64,000 bases of DNA, taken from assembly GCA_963753575.1 (NCBI GenBank), contig CAVWCR010000003.1, positions 3,162,001 to 3,226,000 on the forward strand, in the 5' to 3' direction. Of this stretch, positions 1 through 8,821 are shown piece after piece (within the stretch, counting starts at the first letter, position 1; each line of letters begins with the position of its first letter). The notes below the pieces were generated by a model, which did no database searches, was not told where the DNA came from, and saw only the letters and a list, made by a program, of their open reading frames with translations. Source of the DNA: VAZQ01 sp963753575. GTDB lineage: Bacteria; Pseudomonadota; Alphaproteobacteria; Rhizobiales; Xanthobacteraceae. A program made the translations under genes and the position numbers.

Positions 1-49
1 TTTGCGGCGGCGGGTTAGCGCGGCCGCTGCTGCAATCACGTCCGCCAGG

Positions 50-1027
50 TCACCGCACCAAAGCGTTCGCGTATTTCTCGCAGAGCTGCCGCCAACGCCG
101 CGCGTTCTCCCGCGCGAGCTCTGCGTAGGGCTCCGGCATGACATTGTACGGCGGCCGGATCGGCCCCGCCTTGCAATAGCCCGCAGCTTCGATCCGAATC
201 TTTTCCATCTGAATGTTGTAGGTCGTGAACAGCTCGGGATCGCTCGTGAGCTCGGCAATCGGCTCCCGTGCCCAGGCCAGATCGGCGGCGATCTTCCGCA
301 GCCCTTCGGCGTCGCTGGAGAGCAATGCACGCATCTGCGCCAGCACCGGCTCCGGCCCCATCGACGCCGCCGTCGACCAGCAGGCAGTCGTTGTCCTTGG
401 GGAAAGCTCCGCAAACTTGCTCAGCGCCCCGTCGTGCGGCAGGAAATGGACGCGGCCCTTCGCGGCAGCAAGAGAATCGAGCAGCGCTTTCGGGCGCGAG
501 TATTTGGCGGCCATCAGCGTGGGCGCCACATCGACCACGCGACTCCAGAACTCGGGTGAGAACGCGAAGCGGAAGGCACGCCCGTTCCCGTAGACCATGA
601 TCGCAACGCGCGGAAACGTCTCGGAGATGCCGCGGTAATAGGCTACGGCCATGTCGACCGTCAGCGGCTGCCACATCGGCAAACCCAGGAGAATGCCGTC
701 GGCGCCACGCTCGGCGGCAAATCGCGTCCGCCGCACCACCTCATGGGTTCCGAGCGCGGTCGTTCCGATGAACGTGGGAATCCGCTTCTTGACCGTCGCC
801 AGCACGCAGTCGACGAACGCCTCGTATTCCGGGCCCGTCACCGTGGCGCACTCGCCGGTCGTTCCCAGCACGATCAGCCCATTGACGCCGTCGTCGATGA
901 GGCGATTGACGACGCGCTCCGTCTCGGCGAGGTCAACCGTATCGACGGCATCGCAACGATCGGCCCCATTCTTTGCCGGGGTCGGGATGATGGCGTAGAC
1001 GCCGCGCAGATCAGACGGCTTCAGCAT
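50..1027 (-). CDS. Hydratase-aldolase of the DHDPS (DapA) superfamily, NahE/PhdJ-like
   Basis: This 325-residue protein belongs to the class I aldolase DHDPS superfamily. It most resembles the trans-o-hydroxybenzylidenepyruvate hydratase-aldolases of naphthalene and phenanthrene degradation, which split a benzylidenepyruvate into an aromatic aldehyde and pyruvate. The GTTGE signature is at residues 55-59, a Tyr at about 146 (MVYGN), and the Schiff-base Lys at about 175 (AAKYSRP). The C-terminal segment YNIQMEKIRIEAAG followed by KAGPIRPPYNVMPE is typical of the hydratase-aldolase branch and not of true DapA. The cupin gene upstream stops 2 nt before this ATG, so the two are cotranscribed. The exact substrate is inference; a related pyruvate aldolase role is possible. 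Confidence 0.85.
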   Translation of the reverse strand: MLKPSDLRGVYAIIPTPAKNGADRCDAVDTVDLAETERVVNRLIDDGVNGLIVLGTTGECATVTGPEYEAFVDCVLATVKKRIPTFIGTTALGTHEVVRRTRFAAERGADGILLGLPMWQPLTVDMAVAYYRGISETFPRVAIMVYGNGRAFRFAFSPEFWSRVVDVAPTLMAAKYSRPKALLDSLAAAKGRVHFLPHDGALSKFAELSPRTTTACWSTAASMGPEPVLAQMRALLSSDAEGLRKIAADLAWAREPIAELTSDPELFTTYNIQMEKIRIEAAGYCKAGPIRPPYNVMPEPYAELARENARRWRQLCEKYANALVR

Positions 1028-1029
1028 GG

Positions 1030-1404
1030 CTATGCCCCGATCGACAAAGCGACATAGACGAGGTTCTCTTTACCGGTGTTGTGCAGCCCGTGCACCGAGT
1101 TGCGCGGGTGCACCAGGAACTGTCCCGGCTCCACCGTTTCGCGCCGTCCATCTTCCATCGTGACCTCACCGGTCCCCGAGACGATGAACCAGGCATGATC
1201 CGTGGCCGGATGCAGGTGCACCTCTTGCGCCTGACCAGGGACCAAGGTCAGCACCACCGCGCGAAAATCATCGCCGACATACATTCGGCCCGAGCGCAGC
1301 TTCTCAGCATCGACGACGATGTGATCGGCAATCCGGAATATGCGCTCGGCAGGGTCGGTCTTGGGCCGATCGGTGTAGCGGCTGGCGACGACCTTCACAT
1401 CCAT
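1030..1404 (-). CDS. Small single-domain cupin protein
   Basis: This 124-residue protein is a cupin_2 beta-barrel. The first cupin motif is visible as a His-rich segment (EVHLHPATDHAW, about residues 63-74) and the second around HPRNSVHGLHN (about 98-108), giving several candidate metal ligands. Such small cupins act as isomerases, dioxygenases or binding proteins; nothing here fixes the reaction. It lies 2 nt upstream of the hydratase-aldolase and 66 nt downstream of the SDR-like gene, on the same strand, so it probably serves the same catabolic route. Confidence 0.8.
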   Translation of the reverse strand: MDVKVVASRYTDRPKTDPAERIFRIADHIVVDAEKLRSGRMYVGDDFRAVVLTLVPGQAQEVHLHPATDHAWFIVSGTGEVTMEDGRRETVEPGQFLVHPRNSVHGLHNTGKENLVYVALSIGA

Positions 1405-1470
1405 CTCGGCGTTTCCTTTTCCGGCTGCGTGCGGAAGTTATGCGGAATTGTAGGTCCCGACCCGGTTGAG

Positions 1471-2385
1471 TCAACCAGTGCCCATGCCGCGCGCTGCTTT
1501 CCACGCCGCGAAGACCGTTCCGGCGCTTTCGACAATGCCATCGTGCCGCGCGCGCCATCCGAGCCGTTCGCGCGCCTTCTGCGAGGTGATGAACTCGTTC
1601 TGGTCAAACCAGGTGCTGATATTGTCGCCCTTGGTCGACCCTTCGAAGCGAATGTCGCCCTGGTAGCCCGCCGCATCGAGACAGGCGCGCATGACCTCGA
1701 GACTGCGCGGCCTGCGGTCATCGGCAAGGTGAAAGATCTCCCCTCGGACGATGCTATCGTCCGCCTCGACGACGCGGCGATACGCCTCGGCCAGGTCGGC
1801 GATGTGGATCCATGACCAGCCCTTTTCGCGATCACCGCGGAAGACCGCGTCGCCCTCCTCCGCCATCGCAAACCAATCGGCGCTGACGCTGTTGAAACCG
1901 TCGTTGCCGAACATGAAGCCCGGTCGCAGAACGACCGTGCTGACGCCCTTGAGGGCTAGCGCCTCGCGTTCGAGCCCGCGGCGGAAGGCGAGCGGGTGGT
2001 CGGGGTTCGGCTCGGTGCGCTCGTCCATGATGGCAACCGGGACCTTGCCGAAGATCGAGCATCCGGTCGTATAGATGAACCGCCGCACTGGCGTTCGGGG
2101 CGGCAGCCCCTGCAGGACGCCGAACAGCGCACGATCGGTGTCGAACGGGTGCTTCTTGTCCAGCATCGTGTGAATGACGACGTCGCTGCGCTCAAGCTCG
2201 CTGCGATACGCTTCGGTCTGACCGACATCACCGCAGATGAGCCTCACCTCCTGCATCCGCAGGATATTCAAACGCGGCTGCTGTGGATTTCGCACGATCC
2301 CCGTCACGGCGTGTCCGGTCGTGGCAAGCCGAAGGGCGCAATAGAAGCCCGCATAGCCGGATACCCCGGTCACGAAGACCCTCAT
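1471..2385 (-). CDS. NAD(P)-dependent epimerase/dehydratase family protein (extended SDR)
   Basis: This 304-residue protein has an N-terminal Rossmann fold with the nucleotide motif VTGVSGYAG at residues 5-13. It follows the extended SDR layout of sugar epimerases and dihydroflavonol-type reductases. Where the catalytic YxxxK should stand, the sequence reads LAFRRGLEREA, so the usual Tyr and Lys are not evident. It could be an atypical SDR or an NmrA-like NAD-binding protein. The ATG is preceded by GGAG at a spacing of about 7. It is first in the minus-strand unit SDR - cupin - hydratase-aldolase and is divergent from the flavin monooxygenase. Confidence 0.8.
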   Translation of the reverse strand: MRVFVTGVSGYAGFYCALRLATTGHAVTGIVRNPQQPRLNILRMQEVRLICGDVGQTEAYRSELERSDVVIHTMLDKKHPFDTDRALFGVLQGLPPRTPVRRFIYTTGCSIFGKVPVAIMDERTEPNPDHPLAFRRGLEREALALKGVSTVVLRPGFMFGNDGFNSVSADWFAMAEEGDAVFRGDREKGWSWIHIADLAEAYRRVVEADDSIVRGEIFHLADDRRPRSLEVMRACLDAAGYQGDIRFEGSTKGDNISTWFDQNEFITSQKARERLGWRARHDGIVESAGTVFAAWKAARGMGTG

Positions 2386-2612
2386 CGATGATCTCCGTTG
2401 ACGCGGACGCCAGCCCTCGCAACGGCGCTTTGACGCAGCCGCCGCGTGCGTACCCGACCCGCACGGCTCGGCTGGAATAAAGCAGCCACCATCGCGCGCT
2501 CCCCCAAATTCTCAGATAGAGAGTGAATCAGGTTTCGCCTGTGAGGTACAGACGCTAACATTTAGTGCCGGCGCACGATCGCGGCGCGGCGCACACACAC
2601 CGGGAGCGAGAC
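2386..2612. promoter_or_regulatory. Divergent intergenic region between the SDR-like and LLM monooxygenase genes
   Basis: This 227-bp spacer separates two divergently transcribed catabolic genes and must carry both promoters. I see no strong palindrome and no clear -35/-10 pair. No regulator gene lies beside it, so any control would act from elsewhere. Confidence 0.4.
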
Positions 2613-3659
2613 GTGGACGACTTGAAGTTCGGCGTGTTCGACCATCTCGATCGCGGTGGGCGTACCATCTCCGACCTCTACAACCAGCGCCTGCAGATCA
2701 TTGAGCAATACGACCGCGCCGGCTTTTATGCCTATCATCTGGCGGAGCACCACTCGACGCCACTTGGCATGGCTCCCTCGCCAAACGTCTTTCTCTCCGC
2801 CGTGGCGCAGCGAACGAAGGCGCTACGCTTTGGCCCGCTGGTCTACCTGCTGCCGCTCTATCATCCGGTTCGCCTGGCCGAGGAAATCGCCATGCTCGAT
2901 CAGATGAGCCATGGCCGGCTGGAGGTCGGCATCGGGCGCGGGCGATCGCCGATCGAGCTCATGCTTTACGGTATCGAGGCCGAGCAAGCGCAGGCTGTCT
3001 TCGATGAGGCGTTCGCGATCATGCAGATCGCATTCTCGCAAGACCGCATCGATTTTGCCGGCGCCCACTTCAACTTCCGCGACGTCCCCGTCGAGTTGCG
3101 ACCGTTGCAGCAGCCCCATCCTCCGCTCTGGTACGGCATTGGTGCGCCGGAAAGCGCCGAGCAATTCGGCGAGCGGGGCTTCCACGGGGTCACGCTCGCC
3201 AAGCCTGCCGCCGCCGCCGAGATCACCCGGCGCTTCTATCAGGCCTCGGCACGCGCCGGCTGGCGCGGCCGACGCATGGGCATCTGTCGTTTCATCGTCG
3301 TCGGCGAGACCGATCGCGAGGCCGAGGAGCTTGCATCCCGGGCCTATCCGGTCTGGCATGCAAGCTTCTTCGAGCTGTTCCGGCGCTACGGTCAGAAGCC
3401 GGTGCAGATCTGGCCTGCGCGCTTCGAGGAGATGGCTGCGAATGGCCTGGCCTTCGCCGGATCGCCGCAGACGGTGGCGCAGGCCCTGTCTGCCCAGCTG
3501 CAGGCAGTCGGTTCGAACTACCTCGTCGGGCAGTTCGCTTTCGGCGACATGTCGCCCGCCGAGAGCATGAAATCGATTGAGCTCTTCGCCGCGAGCGTGA
3601 TGCCCGAGCTCGTTCACGCACACCGCGCCGCACGGCAAGCGGCGGCCACAACGGGTTGA
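2613..3659 (+). CDS. LLM-class flavin-dependent oxidoreductase (luciferase-like monooxygenase)
   Basis: This 348-residue protein has the bacterial-luciferase TIM-barrel fold. Features are the N-terminal strand LKFGVFDHLDRGG, the AEHHSTP loop, the region ALRFGPLVYLLPLYHP, and the GRLEVGIGRG phosphate-binding segment. Members use reduced FMN and oxygen to oxidise organic substrates. I chose the GTG start at 2613 because GGGAG lies 6 nt upstream and the preceding 16 codons (AHDRGAAHTHRE region) do not look like protein. It faces away from the SDR-cupin-aldolase unit and is followed about 117 nt later by a bicupin gene on the same strand. Confidence 0.88.
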   Translation: MDDLKFGVFDHLDRGGRTISDLYNQRLQIIEQYDRAGFYAYHLAEHHSTPLGMAPSPNVFLSAVAQRTKALRFGPLVYLLPLYHPVRLAEEIAMLDQMSHGRLEVGIGRGRSPIELMLYGIEAEQAQAVFDEAFAIMQIAFSQDRIDFAGAHFNFRDVPVELRPLQQPHPPLWYGIGAPESAEQFGERGFHGVTLAKPAAAAEITRRFYQASARAGWRGRRMGICRFIVVGETDREAEELASRAYPVWHASFFELFRRYGQKPVQIWPARFEEMAANGLAFAGSPQTVAQALSAQLQAVGSNYLVGQFAFGDMSPAESMKSIELFAASVMPELVHAHRAARQAAATTG

Positions 3660-3776
3660 GCCGGCCGCGCACAACCGAGGCATCGAGAGGCGTTGCCGCT
3701 CTGGAGCGTCCCTTGCAGGCCTCATTTGGCGCCGTAAACTGAAGCGAGCCGAGAACTCGCCCGGGAGATATCGCCG

Positions 3777-4874
3777 ATGAACGTCCTCGAACAAGCGCGT
3801 TACGGGATCGACTCGTACAAGGATTGGCTCAAGGCCGAGGGGCTGCGGGTCGTCGAGGGCTTGGCAATCGATTGCACCACAGTCGAAACCGCCGAATGGC
3901 CGCGCGTGGGCGCGCGCGCTGCGGCGCTCCACCTCGACGGGCGCGGCGACTTTTGCAACATGCTGCTTTACGAGCTGGGACCGGGAAAATCGACGCTCCC
4001 GCAGCGCCACCTGTTCGAGGAGGTGATCTACGTCGTCGAGGGAGGCGGAAGCACGCAACTTGAGCTGCCGAGCGGAGAGCGACGGAGCTTTGAGTGGGGA
4101 CCCACGAGCCTTTTTGCGATCCCGCTCAACGCGAAATATCGCCACTTCAATGGCAGCGGTACCGAGCGCGCACTGCTGGTCAGCACCACCAACCTGCCGA
4201 TGATGCTCAATCTCTTTCACAATGAGCGTTTCATTTTCGACAACGACTTCGACTTCGACGATCGCATCGGCAAGGAAGGGTACTTCGCGGGTGAGGGCGT
4301 GCTCAATCTCGTCCGCCAGGGGAACGATACCTGGGAGACAAATTTCATCCCCGATCTCCAGCGGATCGAGCTGCCCGATTTCTCCGACCGCGGCGCCGGC
4401 GGCGGCTGTCTGATATTCCTCCTGGCCGACAGCTCGATGCATGCGCACGTGTCCGAGATGCCGGCCGGCACTTACAAGAAAGCGCACCGCCATATCGCGG
4501 GCTATCACGTGATGTGCGTCGGCGGCAGCGGCTATTCGCTGATGTGGTATGAGGGCGATCGCGACTTCATGCGCATCGACTGGAAGAACGGCGTTGTATT
4601 TCCGCCCGCGAATCAGCAGTTCCACCAGCATTTCACCACCAGCGCGACGCCCGCCCGCTATCTTGCGACCGGCTTCGGCAGCCTGCGCTATCCCTTCACG
4701 CTGGCCCGCCGTCAGGAGATTCTCGGCGAGAAGGTCGCCTTTTCAACCAGCACCAAGGAAGGCGGCGATCAGATCGAGTACGAGGACCAGGACCCGAGAA
4801 TTCATCCGATGTGGCTCGACGAGATCGCCAAATACGGACTGACGTCCAAAATGGATCGCTTCTTTCCGCGCTGA
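3777..4874 (+). CDS. Bicupin protein
   Basis: This 365-residue protein carries two cupin barrels. The first (about residues 70-130) contains QRHLFEEVIYVVEGGG, and the second (about 225-300) contains KKAHRHIAGYHVMCVGG and QQFHQHFTTS. The arrangement resembles gentisate-dioxygenase-like bicupins, and also proteins that databases label ethanolamine ammonia-lyase activating. The His residues of both barrels could bind metal. It follows the flavin monooxygenase on the same strand, so a ring-oxidising or ring-opening role is plausible but not shown. Confidence 0.8.
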   Translation: MNVLEQARYGIDSYKDWLKAEGLRVVEGLAIDCTTVETAEWPRVGARAAALHLDGRGDFCNMLLYELGPGKSTLPQRHLFEEVIYVVEGGGSTQLELPSGERRSFEWGPTSLFAIPLNAKYRHFNGSGTERALLVSTTNLPMMLNLFHNERFIFDNDFDFDDRIGKEGYFAGEGVLNLVRQGNDTWETNFIPDLQRIELPDFSDRGAGGGCLIFLLADSSMHAHVSEMPAGTYKKAHRHIAGYHVMCVGGSGYSLMWYEGDRDFMRIDWKNGVVFPPANQQFHQHFTTSATPARYLATGFGSLRYPFTLARRQEILGEKVAFSTSTKEGGDQIEYEDQDPRIHPMWLDEIAKYGLTSKMDRFFPR

Positions 4875-4948
4875 GCGCAGTCGGAACGCTACAGCGCATG
4901 TCCTGGTCATTTGCGTTCGAAGCACGGGCGAGCCGCGAATGCGGCCGG

Positions 4949-4980
4949 CTCCCTCTCCCCGTTGGGGAGAGGGGGTCCCG
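4949..4980. repeat. Half copy of the CTCCC/GGGGA palindromic repeat
   Basis: A short hairpin with arms CCCTCTCCCC and GGGGAGAGGG around a two-base GTT-type turn lies between the bicupin gene and the binding-protein gene that converges on it. It matches the style of the longer repeats at 16813-16935 and 49089-49130. It could also act as a transcription barrier between the convergent genes. Confidence 0.6.
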
Positions 4981-5039
4981 CCGTGCCGCAGTTAGAGTCC
5001 GTGCTCATCACGACGATCTGCGGCACCAACGGACGTGTA

Positions 5040-6116
5040 CTATTTCGCTGTCCCGAAGCCCTGCCGCTTCAATTCGGCCTGGACGAACGCCAAGGTCTCG
5101 GGCGAGACCTTCGCCAGCTCGCGTACGAGTTTTTCAAGGTCTGCCTTGCTCGCCACCGGCGAATCCGGATCGATCTTTGTCATTTCAGCCTGATATGCGG
5201 GATCCTTGAGCGTGGCCTGGAAGGCTCTGACATAGGTCGCGACGATCGGGTCGGCAGTTCGAGGCGGCAAGGCGAGCCAGAACCCGATCTGGCTGACGTT
5301 CTCCCCATACTCGAAGGCCTTCTGCGCCAGCGGATCCTTGATCTTGCCCTTGACCAGTTCGGAAATGACCGGTGCGTTGCCAAGTTTCGGCCGCGGCTCC
5401 GGTTTGCCGTCCTTCACCGTGCCCGACTGGCTGACCACGGTAAAGTTGCCGGCCTTGAACAGATAGCCGATGTCCCTGATCGACCCGAACGAGGTCATGT
5501 CGATCTCGCCGCGTTCCATCGCCTGCCGAAGTTCGGAGGTCCGCGTGTAGCCGCGGACCCATTTGATGTTCCAACCCAGGAATGCCGCGCCCCAGAGCGC
5601 CTGATAGTTGCCGGTCCGCAACGTGGTGCCGACGACGCCGACGATGACGGGCTTCTGTGACTTGTCATGAAGGCGCTTGAGGGCTTCCTTCCTGATGAAC
5701 AGTCCCTGGCTGGGAGCAGCCAGCCCGCCCACGTAGTTGAATGTCGTCGGAACGTACTTGGCCCGCGTCCGGATGACCGCATCCGGGTCGATCTGCGACT
5801 GCGCCCCGATCGTCACCGCAAGACCATTGGTATCTGCCTTGTTGGCCCAATCGTTGAGCGCAACCACGCCACCGGCGCCGAGCTGATTGAGGACAATCAG
5901 GGTGGGCTGTCCGGGCAGATGCCGCGAGAGATGACGTCCCAACGTGCGGCCAAAAAGATCAACGCCTCCGCCCGCTTCGAACCCGATGGTCATGTTGACC
6001 GTCTTGCCCGCGAACGACACGCCATCCTGCGCCGCTGCGGGCCCAGTCGACGAAGCCCATGCCACAACAGCGAGACAAGCGGGGCGAACACCAAGAGAAA
6101 GAAAAGAGGCCTTCAT
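5040..6116 (-). CDS. Tripartite-tricarboxylate-type (Bug/TctC-like) solute-binding protein
   Basis: This 358-residue protein begins with a signal peptide ending near GPAAAQ (about residue 30). Its mature part follows the TctC/Bug pattern: FAGKTVNMTIGFEAGGGVD in place of the usual IVPFPPGG strand, then LNQLGAGGVVALN. Such periplasmic proteins bind carboxylates or aromatic acids and feed TctAB permeases or signalling. No tctA or tctB gene lies nearby. The ATG has GGGAGGG about 6 nt upstream. It converges with the bicupin gene, and its position suggests that it captures a substrate for the catabolic cluster. Confidence 0.85.
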   Translation of the reverse strand: MKASFLSLGVRPACLAVVAWASSTGPAAAQDGVSFAGKTVNMTIGFEAGGGVDLFGRTLGRHLSRHLPGQPTLIVLNQLGAGGVVALNDWANKADTNGLAVTIGAQSQIDPDAVIRTRAKYVPTTFNYVGGLAAPSQGLFIRKEALKRLHDKSQKPVIVGVVGTTLRTGNYQALWGAAFLGWNIKWVRGYTRTSELRQAMERGEIDMTSFGSIRDIGYLFKAGNFTVVSQSGTVKDGKPEPRPKLGNAPVISELVKGKIKDPLAQKAFEYGENVSQIGFWLALPPRTADPIVATYVRAFQATLKDPAYQAEMTKIDPDSPVASKADLEKLVRELAKVSPETLAFVQAELKRQGFGTAK

Positions 6117-6543
6117 CGCGAGCCCTCCCGGCTGAGTTTATTTTCGTCGCGAGTCCGTCTGATTATCGGACGAGCTTGCGCGGTTTGTCGAGACAAGGCT
6201 CGCGGTCGCTCATGCGGCCTTATGTTGCGTCTGCTGCGTTGCCGCATCGGCGGCGCGCCGCATGAGGATGATCAAGAGAAGACAGCTCCGTCCATGCCAC
6301 GGCAAGCGGCCACACGGAGCACGCGTATGGGAAGCAACCTCGCGTGATTTGCGACAGGCTTGATTCCCGCGCTCGTCAGTCCAGGATTGGCGCGCGTGCA
6401 CGGCAAGTGACCGCATGGGCGTACTTTTCCCCCGCCCTCGTCCCCTCCCCCTGCACACCTTGCCCTGGCGCTTGCTGGCCAGAATTTGCTGCACTAGAGT
6501 CCTTCGCTCGCAGGAGCGCTATTCAAGACGCGGACATCGGATC
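6117..6543. other. Intergenic region without a recognisable gene
   Basis: These 427 bp separate the divergent binding-protein and Sel1-repeat genes. Short open frames exist on both strands, but none has a convincing ribosome binding site or a recognisable protein. Promoters for both flanking genes must lie here. Confidence 0.4.
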
Positions 6544-7394
6544 ATGAAGAAACGATCTCGCGCAGTTTCGATCGCCTGCAGCATCGGCCTGTTGGCGCTG
6601 ACCATCGCCTGTGTTCATTCCTCGGCCCATGCTCAATCAGCCGATCTCGTTCTGTGCGACCGGATAGCCGCCGACCCCACCGATCCAGACAAGCCGAAGG
6701 GTGTCAGAGGCGTCACCAACATTGCGACGGCCGATGTCGCGACGGCCATCAAGTTTTGCCGGACCGCATCGGCATCGTCGCGCCGAGCGCTCTATCAGCT
6801 TGGCCGTGCCTACACAGCTAATCAGCAATTGGCGGAAGCCGCCGCCGCCTATCGCAAGGCAGCCGACCGCGGCAGCACGTCGGCCATGGTGGAGCTCGGC
6901 GTGATGTTCGGGACCGGGACTGGCATTCGCAAGGATGAAGCCCAGGCGCGCAAGCTGTTCGAGCGCGCGGCCGAGGCCGGCAACCCGCGCGGCATCACCA
7001 ATCTCGCGCCCTCACGAAACAAAGCGGCGGTCGCTCGGATCCCGCCAGGTCCAGAGCCATGTTGGCGAGAGCGGCGGAGAAGAATTCCGCGGAGGCGCAG
7101 TATCAGCTCGGGCTCATGTTTGCGGATGGCGTCGGCGGACCGCAGGACGACGCGGCCGCGCGTGCGCTGTTTGAAAAGGCGGCCGCGCAGGACCATCCCG
7201 GAGCCTTGGAACGGATGGGCGAATTTGCACAAAAAGGGCGCGGCGGCCCCCAGGATTCGAGCGCGGCCAAGGCGTATTACGAGCGAGCCGCCGCGCTCGG
7301 CAATGAAGACGCCAAGGACGCGCTCAAGCGCTCACAGTGCCGTTGGGTGATCAAGGACAAGCGCGGAAAAGTGGTGACGCACCTTTGCTTCTAG
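6544..7394 (+). CDS. Secreted Sel1-like (TPR-type) repeat protein, frameshifted
   Basis: The product starts with a signal peptide (MKKRSR, hydrophobic run, SSAHAQ). Sel1-like repeats follow, seen as ALYQLGRAYTANQQLAEAAA, AMVELGVMFGTGTGIRKDEA and, in another frame, EAQYQLGLMFADGVGGPQDD and EAKAYYERAAALGNEDAKDA-type segments. The frame changes between about 7005 and 7040: restoring one missing base joins the segment ending GITNLA to one reading SDPARSRAMLARAAE. The start is the ATG at 6544; upstream codons look non-coding. Sel1 proteins mediate protein-protein contacts. It could be a real pseudogene or a sequence error. Confidence 0.75.
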
Positions 7395-7747
7395 CGGATT
7401 TTTCGCGCGTGCCTGAGCGGCACAATGGAGCGCGGGGCACGGACCTTGCCGCTCACGGCCATTTCGATCTCCGAGCGGCCGAGGCCGAGATCGTGCAGCG
7501 CGCGGTCATCTAGAGCGTTGAGCTCGCGTATGGCGCGTCGGCGCTCGCGCCGTTGCGCGCCGGCGAGCCAACCGGCCGCAATGGCGCGCGCCGCAAGCCG
7601 AAACGGGCTGCTCAGAAACTCACGCAGCGCCCGCGCGCGGGCCTCGCGCGCCCGCTCGATAGTCAAGGGCACAAGACGAAGGCGCTCATCGGGGGTCAAC
7701 GGTCTTTGCACCAGGGTCCAAAGGTCGATGTGATCAGCTTCGCGCAT
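7391..7747 (-). CDS. DUF1127 family small protein
   Basis: This 118-residue basic protein ends with the DUF1127 motif, visible as AIRELNALDDRALHDLGLGR (about residues 72-91). The family is widespread in alphaproteobacteria, and some members take part in RNA turnover or stress and phosphate responses. The N-terminal part is longer than in the common 45-residue forms and is rich in Arg and Ala. The ATG chosen is at 7747; the open frame runs much further upstream, but that part is antisense to the LysR gene. It is divergent from that LysR gene, and its 3' end overlaps the Sel1 gene end by 4 nt. Confidence 0.8.
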   Translation of the reverse strand: MREADHIDLWTLVQRPLTPDERLRLVPLTIERAREARARALREFLSSPFRLAARAIAAGWLAGAQRRERRRAIRELNALDDRALHDLGLGRSEIEMAVSGKVRAPRSIVPLRHARKIR

Positions 7748-7867
7748 GGCGTCGCTCCATTCGGATTGAGATCTTGGCGCGGGGTTTACGCCGCCCGATA
7801 AATCTCGTAAAATGAATAATAATGATGTTGTTGATCTCATAACGAGAACGATCCCAGAGAGAGAACG

Positions 7868-8770
7868 ATGGATCTCGGTGATCTTCAGATCTTTCGCGCA
7901 GTGGTGCAGGCCGGCGGCGTGACGCGGGCGGCCGAGCGGCTCAATCGCGTGCAGTCGAACATCACGACGCGCGTGCGCCAGCTCGAAGCGGAGCTGGGCG
8001 TCGACCTCTTCATCCGCGAAGGCAAGCGCCTGCATCTCTCGCCGGCCGGACGCGTGCTGCTTGGCTATGCGGACCGCCTGCTCGACCTCGCCCAGGAGGC
8101 GCGCGAGGCGCTGCAGGACGACAAACCGCGCGGGCTCCTGCGGCTTGGCTCCATGGAGAGCACCGCCTCGGTGCGGCTGCCGGTGCCGATGAACGAATAC
8201 CTTCAGCGCTATCCGGAGGTGTCGCTGGAGCTCACCACCGGCAATCCTGTCAAGCTGTCGGCTGCGCTCCTCAACGGCGACATCGACGCCGCAATCGCGG
8301 CCGAGCCGCTCGCCGACGTGCCGTTCGAAAAGGTGCCGCTCTACGACGAGGAGATGGTGATCGTCGCGGCCGCCGGCCACCCGCCGATCAAATCACCCAA
8401 GGACGCGAGCCCGAATACCGTGCTCGCCTTCGAGACCGGTTGCCCCTATCGCTTGCGGCTCGAGAACTGGTTCGCGCACGCGGGCGAGATGCCCGAGCGC
8501 ATTGTCGAGATTTCGTCCTATCACGCGATGCTCGGCTGCGTGGTCGCCGGGATGGGGATCTCGCTGGTGGCGCGGATGGTGCTCTCGACCTTTCCGGAGG
8601 CGCAACTGTTGAGCCTGCATCGGCTGCCGCCGGGGCTCGACCGCGCCATGACCGTGCTGATGTGGCGCAAAGGCACGCTCTCGCCCAAGGTGCGCGCGCT
8701 GCGCGACGTTCTGATCTCACATGCGGGCGCGAACAAAGTCAAAGGCCGCCGACGAACGAACGGCAAGTGA
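7868..8770 (+). CDS. LysR-family transcriptional regulator
   Basis: This 300-residue protein has an N-terminal winged helix (residues 1-60) with the LysR signature AVVQAGGVTRAAERLNRVQSN, and a C-terminal effector-binding domain from about residue 90. It starts immediately at the DNA-binding domain, as is usual. The divergent gene is the DUF1127 protein, a possible target. The 120-bp spacer contains the repeated word GAGAACGAT (7844-7852 and 7861-7869) and the inverted pair TCTCGT/ACGAGA. The effector is unknown. Confidence 0.92.
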   Translation: MDLGDLQIFRAVVQAGGVTRAAERLNRVQSNITTRVRQLEAELGVDLFIREGKRLHLSPAGRVLLGYADRLLDLAQEAREALQDDKPRGLLRLGSMESTASVRLPVPMNEYLQRYPEVSLELTTGNPVKLSAALLNGDIDAAIAAEPLADVPFEKVPLYDEEMVIVAAAGHPPIKSPKDASPNTVLAFETGCPYRLRLENWFAHAGEMPERIVEISSYHAMLGCVVAGMGISLVARMVLSTFPEAQLLSLHRLPPGLDRAMTVLMWRKGTLSPKVRALRDVLISHAGANKVKGRRRTNGK

Positions 8771-8821
8771 GGTCACGACTTCGTGGCGATCGCTCAGATC
8801 CGCAGCGAAATCGACAACGGG

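Noticed and set aside
50..1027. 4-hydroxy-tetrahydrodipicolinate synthase (dapA)
   Set aside because: The C-terminal KAGPIRPPYN segment and the extra N-terminal motif match hydratase-aldolases, and the neighbours are catabolic genes.
2823..4631. Open frame of about 602 codons on the minus strand under the LLM monooxygenase and bicupin genes
   Set aside because: It spans two real genes and their gap on the other strand and resembles no protein.
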